Source: Bacteroidota bacterium
Lineage (GTDB): Bacteria > Bacteroidota > Bacteroidia > Flavobacteriales > Flavobacteriaceae
NCBI GenBank assembly: GCA_023387965.1
Contig: JAEWHE010000013.1
Span: 1 to 12,445 of the forward strand
Direction: 5' to 3'
DNA: 12,445 nt
In this document: one piece after another, positions 1 to 6,942 of the stretch
Layout of the letters: every line of letters begins with the position of its first letter
How positions within the stretch are numbered: position 1 is the stretch's first letter
Translations under genes and position numbers: made by a program
The notes under the pieces: generated by a model
Seen by the model: the letters and a program-made list of their open reading frames with translations, nothing else
Database searches by the model: none
What the model was told of the DNA's origin: nothing

Positions 1-2
1 CG

Positions 3-299
3 AAAGGCGGCTATGTAAACCTGGATGGTGAACGCTTCGATATCCGTGCTGGCATTAGCAGCATCGGTGGCTACTCTGCCCATGCGGATCAGAACGGGTT
101 GGTGGATTTTGTGACTGGGATGCAGCAATGGCCGACTGAGATTAGGGTGGTGCATGGGGAGCAGAGGGCCAAGGAGGCGTTGGCCGAACAACTGCAGACT
201 CGCTACAGACAGCACAACAAGCCGGCGGTCGTTATCAATACAAGCGGCACTAGCAGCGGGATAGAAAAAGCGCGGCAGGATAAAACAAATGCTTCGTGA
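3..299 (+). CDS. Beta-CASP metallo-beta-lactamase fold hydrolase, C-terminal end (5' partial)
   Basis: This is the last 98 residues of a protein that begins outside the window; the frame is open from base 3 to the TGA at 297-299. It contains GGYSAHAD, the His/Asp motif of the C-terminal RNA-metabolising MBL (RMMBL) segment, followed about 25 residues later by VHGE and a helix of the kind that ends beta-CASP proteins. Family knowledge: beta-CASP MBL proteins are zinc-dependent nucleases or related hydrolases of nucleic acids; the exact substrate of this subgroup is not known to me. The final ~30 residues (from about RQHNKP) look like a poorly conserved, polar tail. I infer that it is the conserved chromosomal flank of the polysaccharide locus and not part of the sugar pathway, because it is followed by a long non-coding gap. 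The family call is strong; the precise function is open. Confidence 0.85.
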   Translation, partial: KGGYVNLDGERFDIRAGISSIGGYSAHADQNGLVDFVTGMQQWPTEIRVVHGEQRAKEALAEQLQTRYRQHNKPAVVINTSGTSSGIEKARQDKTNAS

Positions 300-350
300 A
301 GCCCTTGGGCAAAATCCCTCGCATCCCGGCAGGCACAGCACAGCCGCTTT

Positions 351-377
351 CTGTGGGAGCGACTTCAGTCGCGAAAT
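351..377. repeat. Pseudomonas-type REP palindrome
   Basis: The sequence CTGTGGGAGCGACTTCAGTC (351-370) continues with GCGAAAT. It carries the inverted repeat GCGACT (359-364) / AGTCGC (367-372) behind the head TGTGGGAGC. This matches the well-known Pseudomonas REP layout, TGTGGGAGCG plus a short GC-rich palindrome ending in CGCGAA. Such elements are extragenic and scattered through Pseudomonas genomes. Only one copy is visible. It lies about 50 bases after the MBL stop codon, which is a normal position for a REP. Confidence 0.75.
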
Positions 378-419
378 GTCGAAAGTCACCAAAGCAGGGC
401 TTCGGGAGCGCTCAACGCA

Positions 420-590
420 ATGAAGTTACGTAACGGGCGTTTCAACCCTAAACGCAAGCTGCAAGACCAATTGCTGCCAGAGAAATGTGCCTGCCTTGCT
501 CAGACAGTCAAATATACGGGCAACCCCGAACATAAGCGCAATCCTGGCGATTTCGGTCTGACGCCACCCGCTGACGCCAAGCCATACAAA
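420..590 (+). pseudogene. Fragment of a conserved hypothetical protein (NPEHKRNPGDFGLTPP motif)
   Basis: The frame opening with ATG at 420 reads through a stretch (about 507-580) containing NPEHKRNPGDFGLTPP. From memory this resembles the N-terminal signature of a family of short conserved hypothetical proteins found in accessory regions of proteobacteria; I could not check it and know no function. After about residue 57 the frame no longer resembles that family. Instead, other frames begin to read as a ParE-type toxin (next entry). The frame stays open to 926, but the remainder has low-complexity, unstructured composition and is probably fortuitous. No clear ribosome binding site precedes 420. 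I read it as a 5' gene fragment truncated by recombination, not as an intact 168-residue gene. Confidence 0.4.
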
Positions 591-835
591 ACACATTCTG
601 TATGGCATGCGCACTTGGGGCGAGCAGCAGCTGGCGATTACTTGACCAGTTCCGGGATTGCTTCTGGCGACTTACACACAACCCAATATCGGCATTTTAC
701 GCCCCGCACTTGGCCAGCATTTACGCAGTTTTTATGGTTAAACAGCACGTCATGTATTATCGATTCAAGCTGGACCGGCTCCAAATCGAGCGTGTCCTGC
801 ATGGCTGGCCGGAGCCTGAACTGCGCTTTAAGTAA
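586..835 (+). pseudogene. Decayed ParE/RelE-family toxin remnant, frameshifted
   Basis: Three frames must be stitched to follow one protein. The frame starting at 586 gives KHILYGMRTWGEQQ (589-630), matching the alpha-helical N-terminus of ParE toxins (Y....WGe.QA). The next frame gives AGDYL (630-644). The frame from 644 gives DQFRDCFWRLTHNP, then HVMYYRF (746-766), then ERVLHG, ending at a TAA at 833-835. The final part follows the ParE/RelE pattern: aromatic-rich HVIYYR strand, acidic turn, I-x-RVLHG strand. One or two single-base indels near 628-645 therefore break the gene. No ParD-like antitoxin reading is visible in any frame upstream. In the intact family the toxin inhibits gyrase (ParE) or ribosomes (RelE); here it should be inactive. 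Confidence 0.6.
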
Positions 836-1066
836 CCGCGATTTCACTTTGGGTTTGTTTGTAGCTTTGATATCACTAGAGCAAGAAACGGCTAAGACAC
901 AAAAGTGTGCCTTCAGTCTTGGTTAAGTGGTTTAAGAGTTTTTCATAAGGATGAGCTTTGCTGCGTCGATTGTTATAGGGCTTTGGGAGTGATTAGCACT
1001 TTCAAGATATAAAGGTTAATTAGAAAGGTGGGTGTTTCTTTGGGTTTCTATGTGTTCATCTGGTAG
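836..1066. other. AT-rich leader before wzx
   Basis: This stretch holds no credible gene. A weak sigma-70-like pair, TTGGGA (983-988) and TATAAA (1008-1013), could serve as a promoter, but the 19-base spacer is long and the -35 match is poor. AAGAC (894-898) and GTCTT (916-920) could form a weak hairpin without a T-tract. I searched for the ops/JUMPstart core GGCGGTAG, common ahead of long O-antigen operons in enterobacteria, and did not see it here. Because the preceding region is gene debris, the operon promoter probably lies in or near this leader, but I cannot place it with confidence. Confidence 0.3.
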
Positions 1067-2317
1067 GTGCCAATCTTGTCCATTAGATTGATAAATGTAG
1101 GCATTCGCGGTATGGTATTGCTAAGTCGCTTCTTTTTTTTATTTGCGCTTGCAAAAATGCTGGACCCGGCCGAGATAGGTAAATATGGTCTCCTGGTAGC
1201 TGCTGTTGGTTATTCAATATATTTTGTAGGGCTGGACTTCTATACCTATACCACCAGAAAGATATCGGGTGGTAACCGAGGTGAGTGGGGGTTTTATATT
1301 AAATCTCAAGCTGCTTTATCAGGCGGGCTTTATCTGTTTTTTTATCCGCTCTTTATGCTTATTTTTAGCGCTCAGTTACTGCCCTGGAAGCTTGCAGGGT
1401 GGTTTTTTGTGATTCTTTTTTTAGAGCACGTATGTCTAGAGATTGTGCGCTTCTTTATTGCGGCCGTCGAACAATTGTCTGCCAGTATTGTGTTGTTTTT
1501 TAATCAGGCATCATGGGCGTTTGCTGTAGTCTTGATTATGGTTGTTGATGATCGCTTCAGAAACCTTGAATTTATATTTTCTTCTTGGATTGGCGGTTCG
1601 TTGGTTGCATTGTGCTACTCGTTTTTTAAACTAAAAAGTATGCGTCTGGGGGGGTGGACTAACAAGGTAAATATAAGTTTGTTATGGGCTGGGGTGAAAA
1701 TAGCATTACCAATGCTATTGGCTACACTGGCTTTTCGCGGGATTTTTACGTTGGATCGTTACTTGGCTAGTGGGCTTTTAAGTCTCGAGTTTGTTGCGGT
1801 TTATGTGCTTTTTATTGGTGTTGCCGGAGCCTTGCTTGCATTTTTGGACGCCGCTGTTTTCTCATTTGCTTACCCTAGTTTGATCGAGGCCTTTAAAAAG
1901 CAGCAGCCGGCATCGTTCAAGCAGAATATGCGAGTAATGTTGGTTTTTGTTGTCGTGTTTTCTGCTGTTTTCATTGTTTTTAGCTCGTGGGTGCTCCCTT
2001 ATCTGCTCGTATGGATTGGCAAAGAAGTATATTTAGAAAGTTATTACGTTTTTTATTGGGTTCTAGGTGCGATCGTTATTAACGCGCTATGGATGATTTT
2101 TCATTATGCGCTGTACGCGCAGCAACTTGATCGCCATATTGTGAGTTCGCATTTGGCTGGTTTTCTAGTTTTCTTAATTTCGAGCGGTGTTTTCTACTTG
2201 GTATATCCGCAACAGTCGATTTTGATTGGCCTGTGCTTATCACAAGTCATCATTTTAATTTGGAAGTTTTTAGCCTACGCAAAAAAAACGCCAAAAGCCT
2301 TTTTTGGCTTCGGCTGA
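1067..2317 (+). CDS. wzx: Wzx-type O-antigen/polysaccharide flippase
   Basis: This is a 416-residue, strongly hydrophobic protein with roughly a dozen membrane-spanning segments. It opens with the amphipathic RLINVGIRGMVLLSR segment typical of MATE/MOP-superfamily polysaccharide exporters. Wzx flips the undecaprenyl-pyrophosphate-linked repeat unit across the inner membrane before polymerisation. Its pairing with a Wzy-like gene in the same window supports a Wzx/Wzy-dependent system. The start is uncertain. GTG at 1067 follows directly after an in-frame TAG and has no well-spaced ribosome site, whereas TTG at 1076 would have AGGTG (1065-1069) at a sensible distance; ATG 1112 is a further alternative. 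Base composition is AT-rich with long T runs, unlike the GC-rich pse genes after it. The stop lies 31 bases before pseC. Flippase identity is secure; sugar specificity cannot be read. Confidence 0.88.
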   Translation: MPILSIRLINVGIRGMVLLSRFFFLFALAKMLDPAEIGKYGLLVAAVGYSIYFVGLDFYTYTTRKISGGNRGEWGFYIKSQAALSGGLYLFFYPLFMLIFSAQLLPWKLAGWFFVILFLEHVCLEIVRFFIAAVEQLSASIVLFFNQASWAFAVVLIMVVDDRFRNLEFIFSSWIGGSLVALCYSFFKLKSMRLGGWTNKVNISLLWAGVKIALPMLLATLAFRGIFTLDRYLASGLLSLEFVAVYVLFIGVAGALLAFLDAAVFSFAYPSLIEAFKKQQPASFKQNMRVMLVFVVVFSAVFIVFSSWVLPYLLVWIGKEVYLESYYVFYWVLGAIVINALWMIFHYALYAQQLDRHIVSSHLAGFLVFLISSGVFYLVYPQQSILIGLCLSQVIILIWKFLAYAKKTPKAFFGFG

Positions 2318-2348
2318 AAATGAATTACTGATAGTTCGAGGTCAGCTC

Positions 2349-3509
2349 ATGATACCTTATGGAAAGCAAGATATCACTGATGGTGATATTAAGGCCGTTT
2401 TAGATGTTCTTACATCGCCGCACCTAACACAAGGTCCAGCAGTGCCGAAGTTTGAGCAGGGCGTAATACGGCATTGCAATGTGAAGTATGCTATCGCGGT
2501 TAATAGTGCAACCTCAGCCCTGCATGTAGCCTGTTTAGCCATGGGGTTAGGCGTTGGCGATTGGCTTTGGACTACTCCAAACACCTTCGTAGCGTCGGCT
2601 AACTGCGCGTTATACTGCGGCGCTAAGGTCGATTTTGTCGATATTGACCCCCGCACTTACAATATGTGTCCTGTTGCGCTGGAAGAGAAATTGATCAATG
2701 CCGAAAGGCGGGGGCGGTTACCGAAGGTCGTGGTGCCCGTTCATTTCTCCGGCCAACCCTGTGATATGCGTGCTATTCATGCGCTCTCTGAAAAATATGG
2801 ATTCGGCATAATTGAGGACGCATCTCATGCCATTGGTGGGCTCTATCTAAACGAGCCAATTGGAAACTGTCGATATAGTGATATTACCGTTTTCAGTTTT
2901 CATCCTGTTAAAATCATCACCTCGGCAGAGGGTGGGATGGCGGTTACGAATAACGAGAGATATGCGGAGAAAATGGCTTTACTGCGCAGTCATGGTATAA
3001 CTCGCACGCCAAGTTTAATGACTAAGCCAATGGAGGGGTCGTGGTATTACCAGCAGGTAGATCTTGGCTTCAACTACCGCATGACAGACCTACAGGCTGC
3101 ACTTGGCGGAAGTCAAATGAGCCGGCTTTCACACTATGTTGCCCGTAGGCACGAGATAGCCAAACGATACAATAGACTGCTTGCTGATTTACCTGTCATC
3201 ACTCCTTGGCAGAGCAAAGATGGATACTCTGCTTTTCATCTTTATGTAATTAGGTTGAAGCTCGACGAGATAGAGCGTTCGCATGGTGAAGTCTTTGAGG
3301 CTTTGAGGGCCAAGGAGATCATGGTGAATCTCCACTATATCCCTGTTCATACTCAGCCTTATTATCAGTCCATGGGCTTTGCTGTGGGCGACTTTCCGCA
3401 AGCTGAAAAATATTACTCCGAAGCAATCAGTATTCCACTTTTTCCAACGCTCCGAGACGCTGAGCAGGATTATGTGGTCGCATCACTTAAAGAGCTACTC
3501 GTGTCATGA
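2349..3509 (+). CDS. pseC: UDP-4-amino-4,6-dideoxy-N-acetyl-beta-L-altrosamine transaminase
   Basis: PLP-dependent aminotransferase of the DegT/DnrJ/EryC1 fold. It aminates the 4-keto sugar made by PseB, the second step towards pseudaminic acid. The protein is 386 residues, the usual PseC length. It starts MIPYGKQDIT, has a cofactor-binding EDASHAIGG (about 156-164), and places the Schiff-base lysine in SFHPVKIITSAEGG at Lys188. I chose ATG 2349 because GAGGT (2338-2342) is six bases upstream and it matches the family N-terminus; the TTG at 2304 would add 15 unusual residues inside the wzx end. Its last bases overlap pseF as ATGA (3506-3509), so the two are probably translationally coupled. 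The PseC call, as opposed to LegC or another sugar aminotransferase, rests on the SFHPVKIITxAEGG motif and on the pseF-G-H-I neighbours. Confidence 0.92.
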   Translation: MIPYGKQDITDGDIKAVLDVLTSPHLTQGPAVPKFEQGVIRHCNVKYAIAVNSATSALHVACLAMGLGVGDWLWTTPNTFVASANCALYCGAKVDFVDIDPRTYNMCPVALEEKLINAERRGRLPKVVVPVHFSGQPCDMRAIHALSEKYGFGIIEDASHAIGGLYLNEPIGNCRYSDITVFSFHPVKIITSAEGGMAVTNNERYAEKMALLRSHGITRTPSLMTKPMEGSWYYQQVDLGFNYRMTDLQAALGGSQMSRLSHYVARRHEIAKRYNRLLADLPVITPWQSKDGYSAFHLYVIRLKLDEIERSHGEVFEALRAKEIMVNLHYIPVHTQPYYQSMGFAVGDFPQAEKYYSEAISIPLFPTLRDAEQDYVVASLKELLVS

Positions 3510-4207
3510 GAATTGCAGTGATACCTGCACGAGGTGGTAGCAAACGCATACCTCGAAAGAATATAAAAGCTTTTTGCGGAAAACCGATGATTGCCTGGTC
3601 TATTGAGGCCGCGCTAGCTAGCGAGTGTTTTGACGCTGTAGTGGTGTCCACCGATGATGTTGAGATTGCCGAGGTGGCTAAGTCTTATGGGGCTAGTGTT
3701 CCTTTCGTAAGGCCGCCGGAATTGTCGGATGATCATACAGGGACCATTCCCGTGATTGCGCATGCTGTGCAGCGGTTCGTCGCTGCCGGTCAGCGGCTGG
3801 ATGCTGTCTGTTGTCTCTATGCTACTGCGCCGTTCGTCACGGCCGATGACATTCGAGCAGGTCTAAAGGTAATGGAGGAGGAAGGCGTCGATTATGCCTT
3901 TTCCGTGACTAGCTATGCCTTTCCCATTCAGCGCGCAATTCGCTTTTCCAAGCAGGGGCGGGTGGAAATGTTCCAGCCTGAACACTTCAGCACCCGTTCG
4001 CAGGATCTGGAAGAAGCCTATCACGACGCCGGGCAGTTCTACTGGGGGCGCACCAGTGCCTGGCTGGCGGGCACGCCGTTGTTCGGCGCGGGCTCGGCTC
4101 CCGTGGTTTTGCCGCGACATCGCGTACAGGATATCGATACTGCTGAGGACTGGCTGCGTGCCGAGTTGATGTTCAAGGCCCTGCGCGCGGCCGAGAATAA
4201 CTTGTGA
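3506..4207 (+). CDS. pseF: Pseudaminic acid cytidylyltransferase
   Basis: Activates pseudaminic acid with CTP to CMP-Pse, the last cytoplasmic step and the donor for a pseudaminyltransferase. The 233-residue protein begins IAVIPARGGSKRIPRKNIK, the nucleotide-binding signature of the CMP-sugar synthetase family (NeuA, KdsB, PseF). It also has LYATAPFV (about 99-106), a family-typical strand, and HRVQDIDTAEDW near the C-terminus. The start overlaps the pseC stop and the end overlaps pseG as GTGA (4204-4207). Composition rises clearly in GC within this gene: the first ~200 bases resemble pseC and the rest resembles pseG. The gene order pseC-F-G-H-I supports Pse over Neu or Leg specificity; the sequence alone would not fully separate these. 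Confidence 0.93.
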   Translation: MRIAVIPARGGSKRIPRKNIKAFCGKPMIAWSIEAALASECFDAVVVSTDDVEIAEVAKSYGASVPFVRPPELSDDHTGTIPVIAHAVQRFVAAGQRLDAVCCLYATAPFVTADDIRAGLKVMEEEGVDYAFSVTSYAFPIQRAIRFSKQGRVEMFQPEHFSTRSQDLEEAYHDAGQFYWGRTSAWLAGTPLFGAGSAPVVLPRHRVQDIDTAEDWLRAELMFKALRAAENNL

Positions 4208-5283
4208 ACGTCGCCTTTCGAGTAGACGCCTCCCTCGACATGGGCACCGGGCATGTGATGCGTTGCCTGACGCTGGCACGTGCCCTGCGCGAGCAGGGGC
4301 ACGTATGCTTATTCATTAGTAGGGAGCATGTCGGGAATCTCAATGCATTGATCGGCAGCGAGGGGTTCAGCCTTCATGCCTTGCCGATTGGTCTCGCTCA
4401 GGATGGTGACCTGGATCATTCCCACTGGCTGGGCGCCTCCCAGGCTGAAGATGCGGCGGCTTGCCAGGCACCTGTTGCCGCCTGGCGGCCTGACTGGCTG
4501 GTTGTGGATCATTACTCGCTGGATCATCGCTGGGAGACCCAGGTGACCCCGGAAGGTTGCCGTTTGCTTGCCATCGACGACCTGGCCGATCGTGGGCATG
4601 TTTGCGACTTGTTGCTTGATCAGAATCTGGGACGTCGAGCGGACGATTATCGCGTCTTGGTGCCTGACAATTGTGCGCTGCTCCTCGGTCCCTGCAATGC
4701 CTTGCTGCGCGCTGACTTCTCGCGGCTGCGGGATCAGTCTTTGGCAAGGCGTAATCAGGCGGATCTTCGGAACATACTGATCGCGCTGGGTGGGGTAGAC
4801 CAGCATAATTACACAGGCAACATTCTTGAGGCGCTCAAATCCTGTGAGCTATTGGATGACATTCGATTTACCGTCGTGCTGGGCTCTACTGCGCTCCACT
4901 TGCAGGCCGTGACTGCTGTTGCCCATTCATGCCCCTGGCCAGTAGAGGTTCTATCGGGAATCGACGATATGGCCCGACGCATGCTGGAAGCCGACCTGGC
5001 AATTGGTGCCGCTGGCGGCACCTCGTGGGAGCGTTGCTGTTTGGGTGTACCGACGCTCCTCGTTATTCTGGCCGAAAACCAAAGGTCGGGTGCCCTGGCC
5101 TTGGCCGCTACCGAAGCGGCCTTGCTAATTGACGCCTCCGGGCCCTTGGTCGAGCAATTGCAGTCCTCATTCGATCAATTGCAGGCCGCTGATCGCCGCC
5201 GCCAGATGACCAACGCTGCAAGTCGGGTCACAGATGGGCGGGGAGTCGAGCGCCTGCTACAACTCATGGAAAATACGCAATGA
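4204..5283 (+). CDS. pseG: UDP-2,4-diacetamido-2,4,6-trideoxy-beta-L-altropyranose hydrolase
   Basis: Removes UDP from the diacetamido sugar made by PseH, giving the free hexose that PseI condenses with phosphoenolpyruvate. The 359-residue protein has the GT-B/MurG-like fold signature MGTGHVMRCLTLA near the N-terminus. His17 falls exactly where the catalytic histidine of Campylobacter PseG lies. AAGGTSWERCCLGVP in the C-terminal half is the nucleotide-binding loop of the family. Translation starts at GTG 4204, overlapping the pseF stop, and ends by overlapping pseH as ATGA (5280-5283). It is among the most GC-rich parts of the window (42 of 60 bases in 4441-4500). The presence of a PseG-type hydrolase, not a NeuC-like epimerase, is a strong indicator of pseudaminic as opposed to legionaminic acid. 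Confidence 0.93.
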   Translation: MNVAFRVDASLDMGTGHVMRCLTLARALREQGHVCLFISREHVGNLNALIGSEGFSLHALPIGLAQDGDLDHSHWLGASQAEDAAACQAPVAAWRPDWLVVDHYSLDHRWETQVTPEGCRLLAIDDLADRGHVCDLLLDQNLGRRADDYRVLVPDNCALLLGPCNALLRADFSRLRDQSLARRNQADLRNILIALGGVDQHNYTGNILEALKSCELLDDIRFTVVLGSTALHLQAVTAVAHSCPWPVEVLSGIDDMARRMLEADLAIGAAGGTSWERCCLGVPTLLVILAENQRSGALALAATEAALLIDASGPLVEQLQSSFDQLQAADRRRQMTNAASRVTDGRGVERLLQLMENTQ

Positions 5284-5798
5284 GCGCTATTGTCAGGGCG
5301 ATGCGCGACGATGATCTCGAACGCGTACTAGGTTGGCGAAATCATCCAGACGTTCGGCGATTCATGTATACCCAACATGCAATCACGCCATCCGAGCACA
5401 AGCGTTGGTTCGAGAGTAGCCAACGTAATCCGGCTCGCAGCCTGCTGATTTATGAACAGGCAGGCGTACCTCTCGGTTTTGCCAACATTACTCAAACAGT
5501 TCTCGAGCATATCGCTGACTGGGGCTTCTACATTGCTCCCGATGCGCCCCGTGGAACTGGTCTACGATTGGGACAAACCACCCTGGATTTTGCCTTTAGC
5601 TCACTTGCGCTGCATAAGGTCTGCGGCCAAGCTCTGGGATTCAATGAGCGTTCGATTCGTTTCCACGAAAAGCTGGGATTCGTGCAAGAGGGCGCCTTGC
5701 GCGATCAGCATTACGACGGTACGGCTTACCACACCATCATCCATTTCGGCTTGCTTCGACATGAGTGGCAAGCCAAGGACAGAGATACATATCAATGA
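5280..5798 (+). CDS. pseH: UDP-4-amino-4,6-dideoxy-N-acetyl-beta-L-altrosamine N-acetyltransferase
   Basis: GNAT-family acetyltransferase that N-acetylates the 4-amino group left by PseC, using acetyl-CoA. The 172-residue protein has the GNAT layout. An N-terminal MRDDDLERVLGWRNHPDVRR helix region is typical of the RimJ/PseH subgroup. The acetyl-CoA pyrophosphate loop is APRGTGLRLG (about 88-98). Then comes the C-terminal LGFNERSIRFHEKLGFVQEG strand-helix pair. It overlaps pseG at its start and pseI at its end (ATGA, 5795-5798), so it sits inside a continuous coupled block. Because the product keeps acetyl groups, the default end product is Pse5Ac7Ac; other acyl forms would need other enzymes not seen here. 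GNAT proteins are easy to misassign alone, but position makes PseH very likely. Confidence 0.9.
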   Translation: MSAIVRAMRDDDLERVLGWRNHPDVRRFMYTQHAITPSEHKRWFESSQRNPARSLLIYEQAGVPLGFANITQTVLEHIADWGFYIAPDAPRGTGLRLGQTTLDFAFSSLALHKVCGQALGFNERSIRFHEKLGFVQEGALRDQHYDGTAYHTIIHFGLLRHEWQAKDRDTYQ

Positions 5799-6856
5799 GC
5801 TACCCCAGCATCAGCATTGCCGGCCGTCAAATCGGTATCGAACATCCGCCTTATATCATCGCCGAGCTGTCCGCCAACCATAATGGCAAACTGGAAACCG
5901 CGCTGCGCATCATCGAAGAAGCCAAGAAAGCCGGTGCCGACGCCATCAAGCTGCAAACCTATACAGCAGACACCATCACCCTGAATAGTGATGCCGAGGA
6001 ATTCCAAATTCGTGGTGGACTGTGGGATGGCAAAACGCTGTACCAGCTCTATCAAGAAGCCCATATGCCCTGGGGCTGGCACGAGCCCCTATTCGATCAT
6101 GCACGCAAGCTGGGCATCACTATTTTCAGCTCGCCCTTCGACAACACGGCGGTCGATCTGCTGGAAAACCTCAATGCGCCTGCATATAAGATTGCCTCAT
6201 TCGAGGCGATTGACCTGCCGTTAATCAAATACGTTGCTGGCACGGGTAAACCGATGATCATTTCCACCGGTATGGCCGACGCAGAGGAGATTAGCGAGGC
6301 CATTGAGGCTGCACGCGAGGGAGGGTGTCAGGAGCTGGCAATATTGCACTGTGTCAGCGGTTATCCGGCACTTGCCGAAGATTACAACCTGCGCACTATT
6401 CCAGACATGATAGCCCGGCACGGTCTAGTTACAGGACTTTCCGACCATACTCTGGATAATACTACGGCAATTACCAGTGTGGCGCTGGGGGCCTCAATCA
6501 TTGAGAAGCATTTTACCCTAGATCGCTCCGGTGGCGGTCCGGATGACAGTTTTTCACTAGAGCCTCAGGAGTTGGCAGCATTATGCCGTGATACTAAAAC
6601 TGCCTGGCAGGCGCTTGGGCGGGTGGATTACGGGCGTAAATCGAGCGAACAGGGCAGTGTCAAGTTTCGGCGCTCGCTTTACTTTATAAAGGATCTAAAG
6701 GCAGGTGATGTTATTACGCTAGATGCGGTTCGCAGCGTTAGGCCGGGATTCGGGGTTGCGCCTAAATATATCGATATGATTATAGGAGCAACGGTTTCGT
6801 GCAGTGTACTTAAAAATACACCCGTCACATTGGATAAATTGAGTTTGCGGTGCTAG
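5795..6856 (+). CDS. pseI: Pseudaminic acid synthase
   Basis: Condenses 2,4-diacetamido-2,4,6-trideoxy-L-altrose with phosphoenolpyruvate to form pseudaminic acid. The 353-residue protein begins at ATG 5795, which overlaps the pseH stop; a longer frame opening at 5765 is not credible because it lies inside pseH. The TIM-barrel NeuB domain (about 15-280) shows IIAELSANHNG (21-31), IKLQTYTADT (51-60), and the two metal-binding histidines in SDHT (His218) and EKHFTLDR (His239). A C-terminal SAF/antifreeze-like domain spans about 288-350. SANHNG and GGPDDSFS fit the PseI subgroup. It closes the pse block; an 86-base gap follows. The last ~200 bases drift towards the AT-rich composition of the next genes. 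Confidence 0.94.
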   Translation: MSYPSISIAGRQIGIEHPPYIIAELSANHNGKLETALRIIEEAKKAGADAIKLQTYTADTITLNSDAEEFQIRGGLWDGKTLYQLYQEAHMPWGWHEPLFDHARKLGITIFSSPFDNTAVDLLENLNAPAYKIASFEAIDLPLIKYVAGTGKPMIISTGMADAEEISEAIEAAREGGCQELAILHCVSGYPALAEDYNLRTIPDMIARHGLVTGLSDHTLDNTTAITSVALGASIIEKHFTLDRSGGGPDDSFSLEPQELAALCRDTKTAWQALGRVDYGRKSSEQGSVKFRRSLYFIKDLKAGDVITLDAVRSVRPGFGVAPKYIDMIIGATVSCSVLKNTPVTLDKLSLRC

Positions 6857-6942
6857 ATGACGTCCATGTAGAGTGGCATGAATGCGAATATTAGGATTTT
6901 TAGGGCAATACTCTAGTTGTTTTTTTAGTTGGGGTGAGAAGC

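Noticed and set aside
420..926. Intact 168-residue gene
   Set aside because: Only its first ~57 residues look protein-like; the rest overlaps a recognisable ParE remnant in other frames.
2290..2308. Perfect 7-bp inverted repeat GCCAAAA/TTTTGGC at the end of wzx, possible terminator
   Set aside because: It lies within the wzx coding end, is weak, and is followed by TTCGGC without a T-tract; the downstream pse genes must be transcribed through it.
2304..2348. TTG-initiated N-terminal extension of pseC
   Set aside because: ATG 2349 has a well-spaced GAGGT site and matches the PseC family N-terminus; the extension adds residues not typical of the family.
3523..3530. GGTGGTAG resembling the ops/JUMPstart element
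   Set aside because: It is one mismatch from GGCGGTAG, lies inside the PARGGSK codons of pseF, and is far from the operon start.
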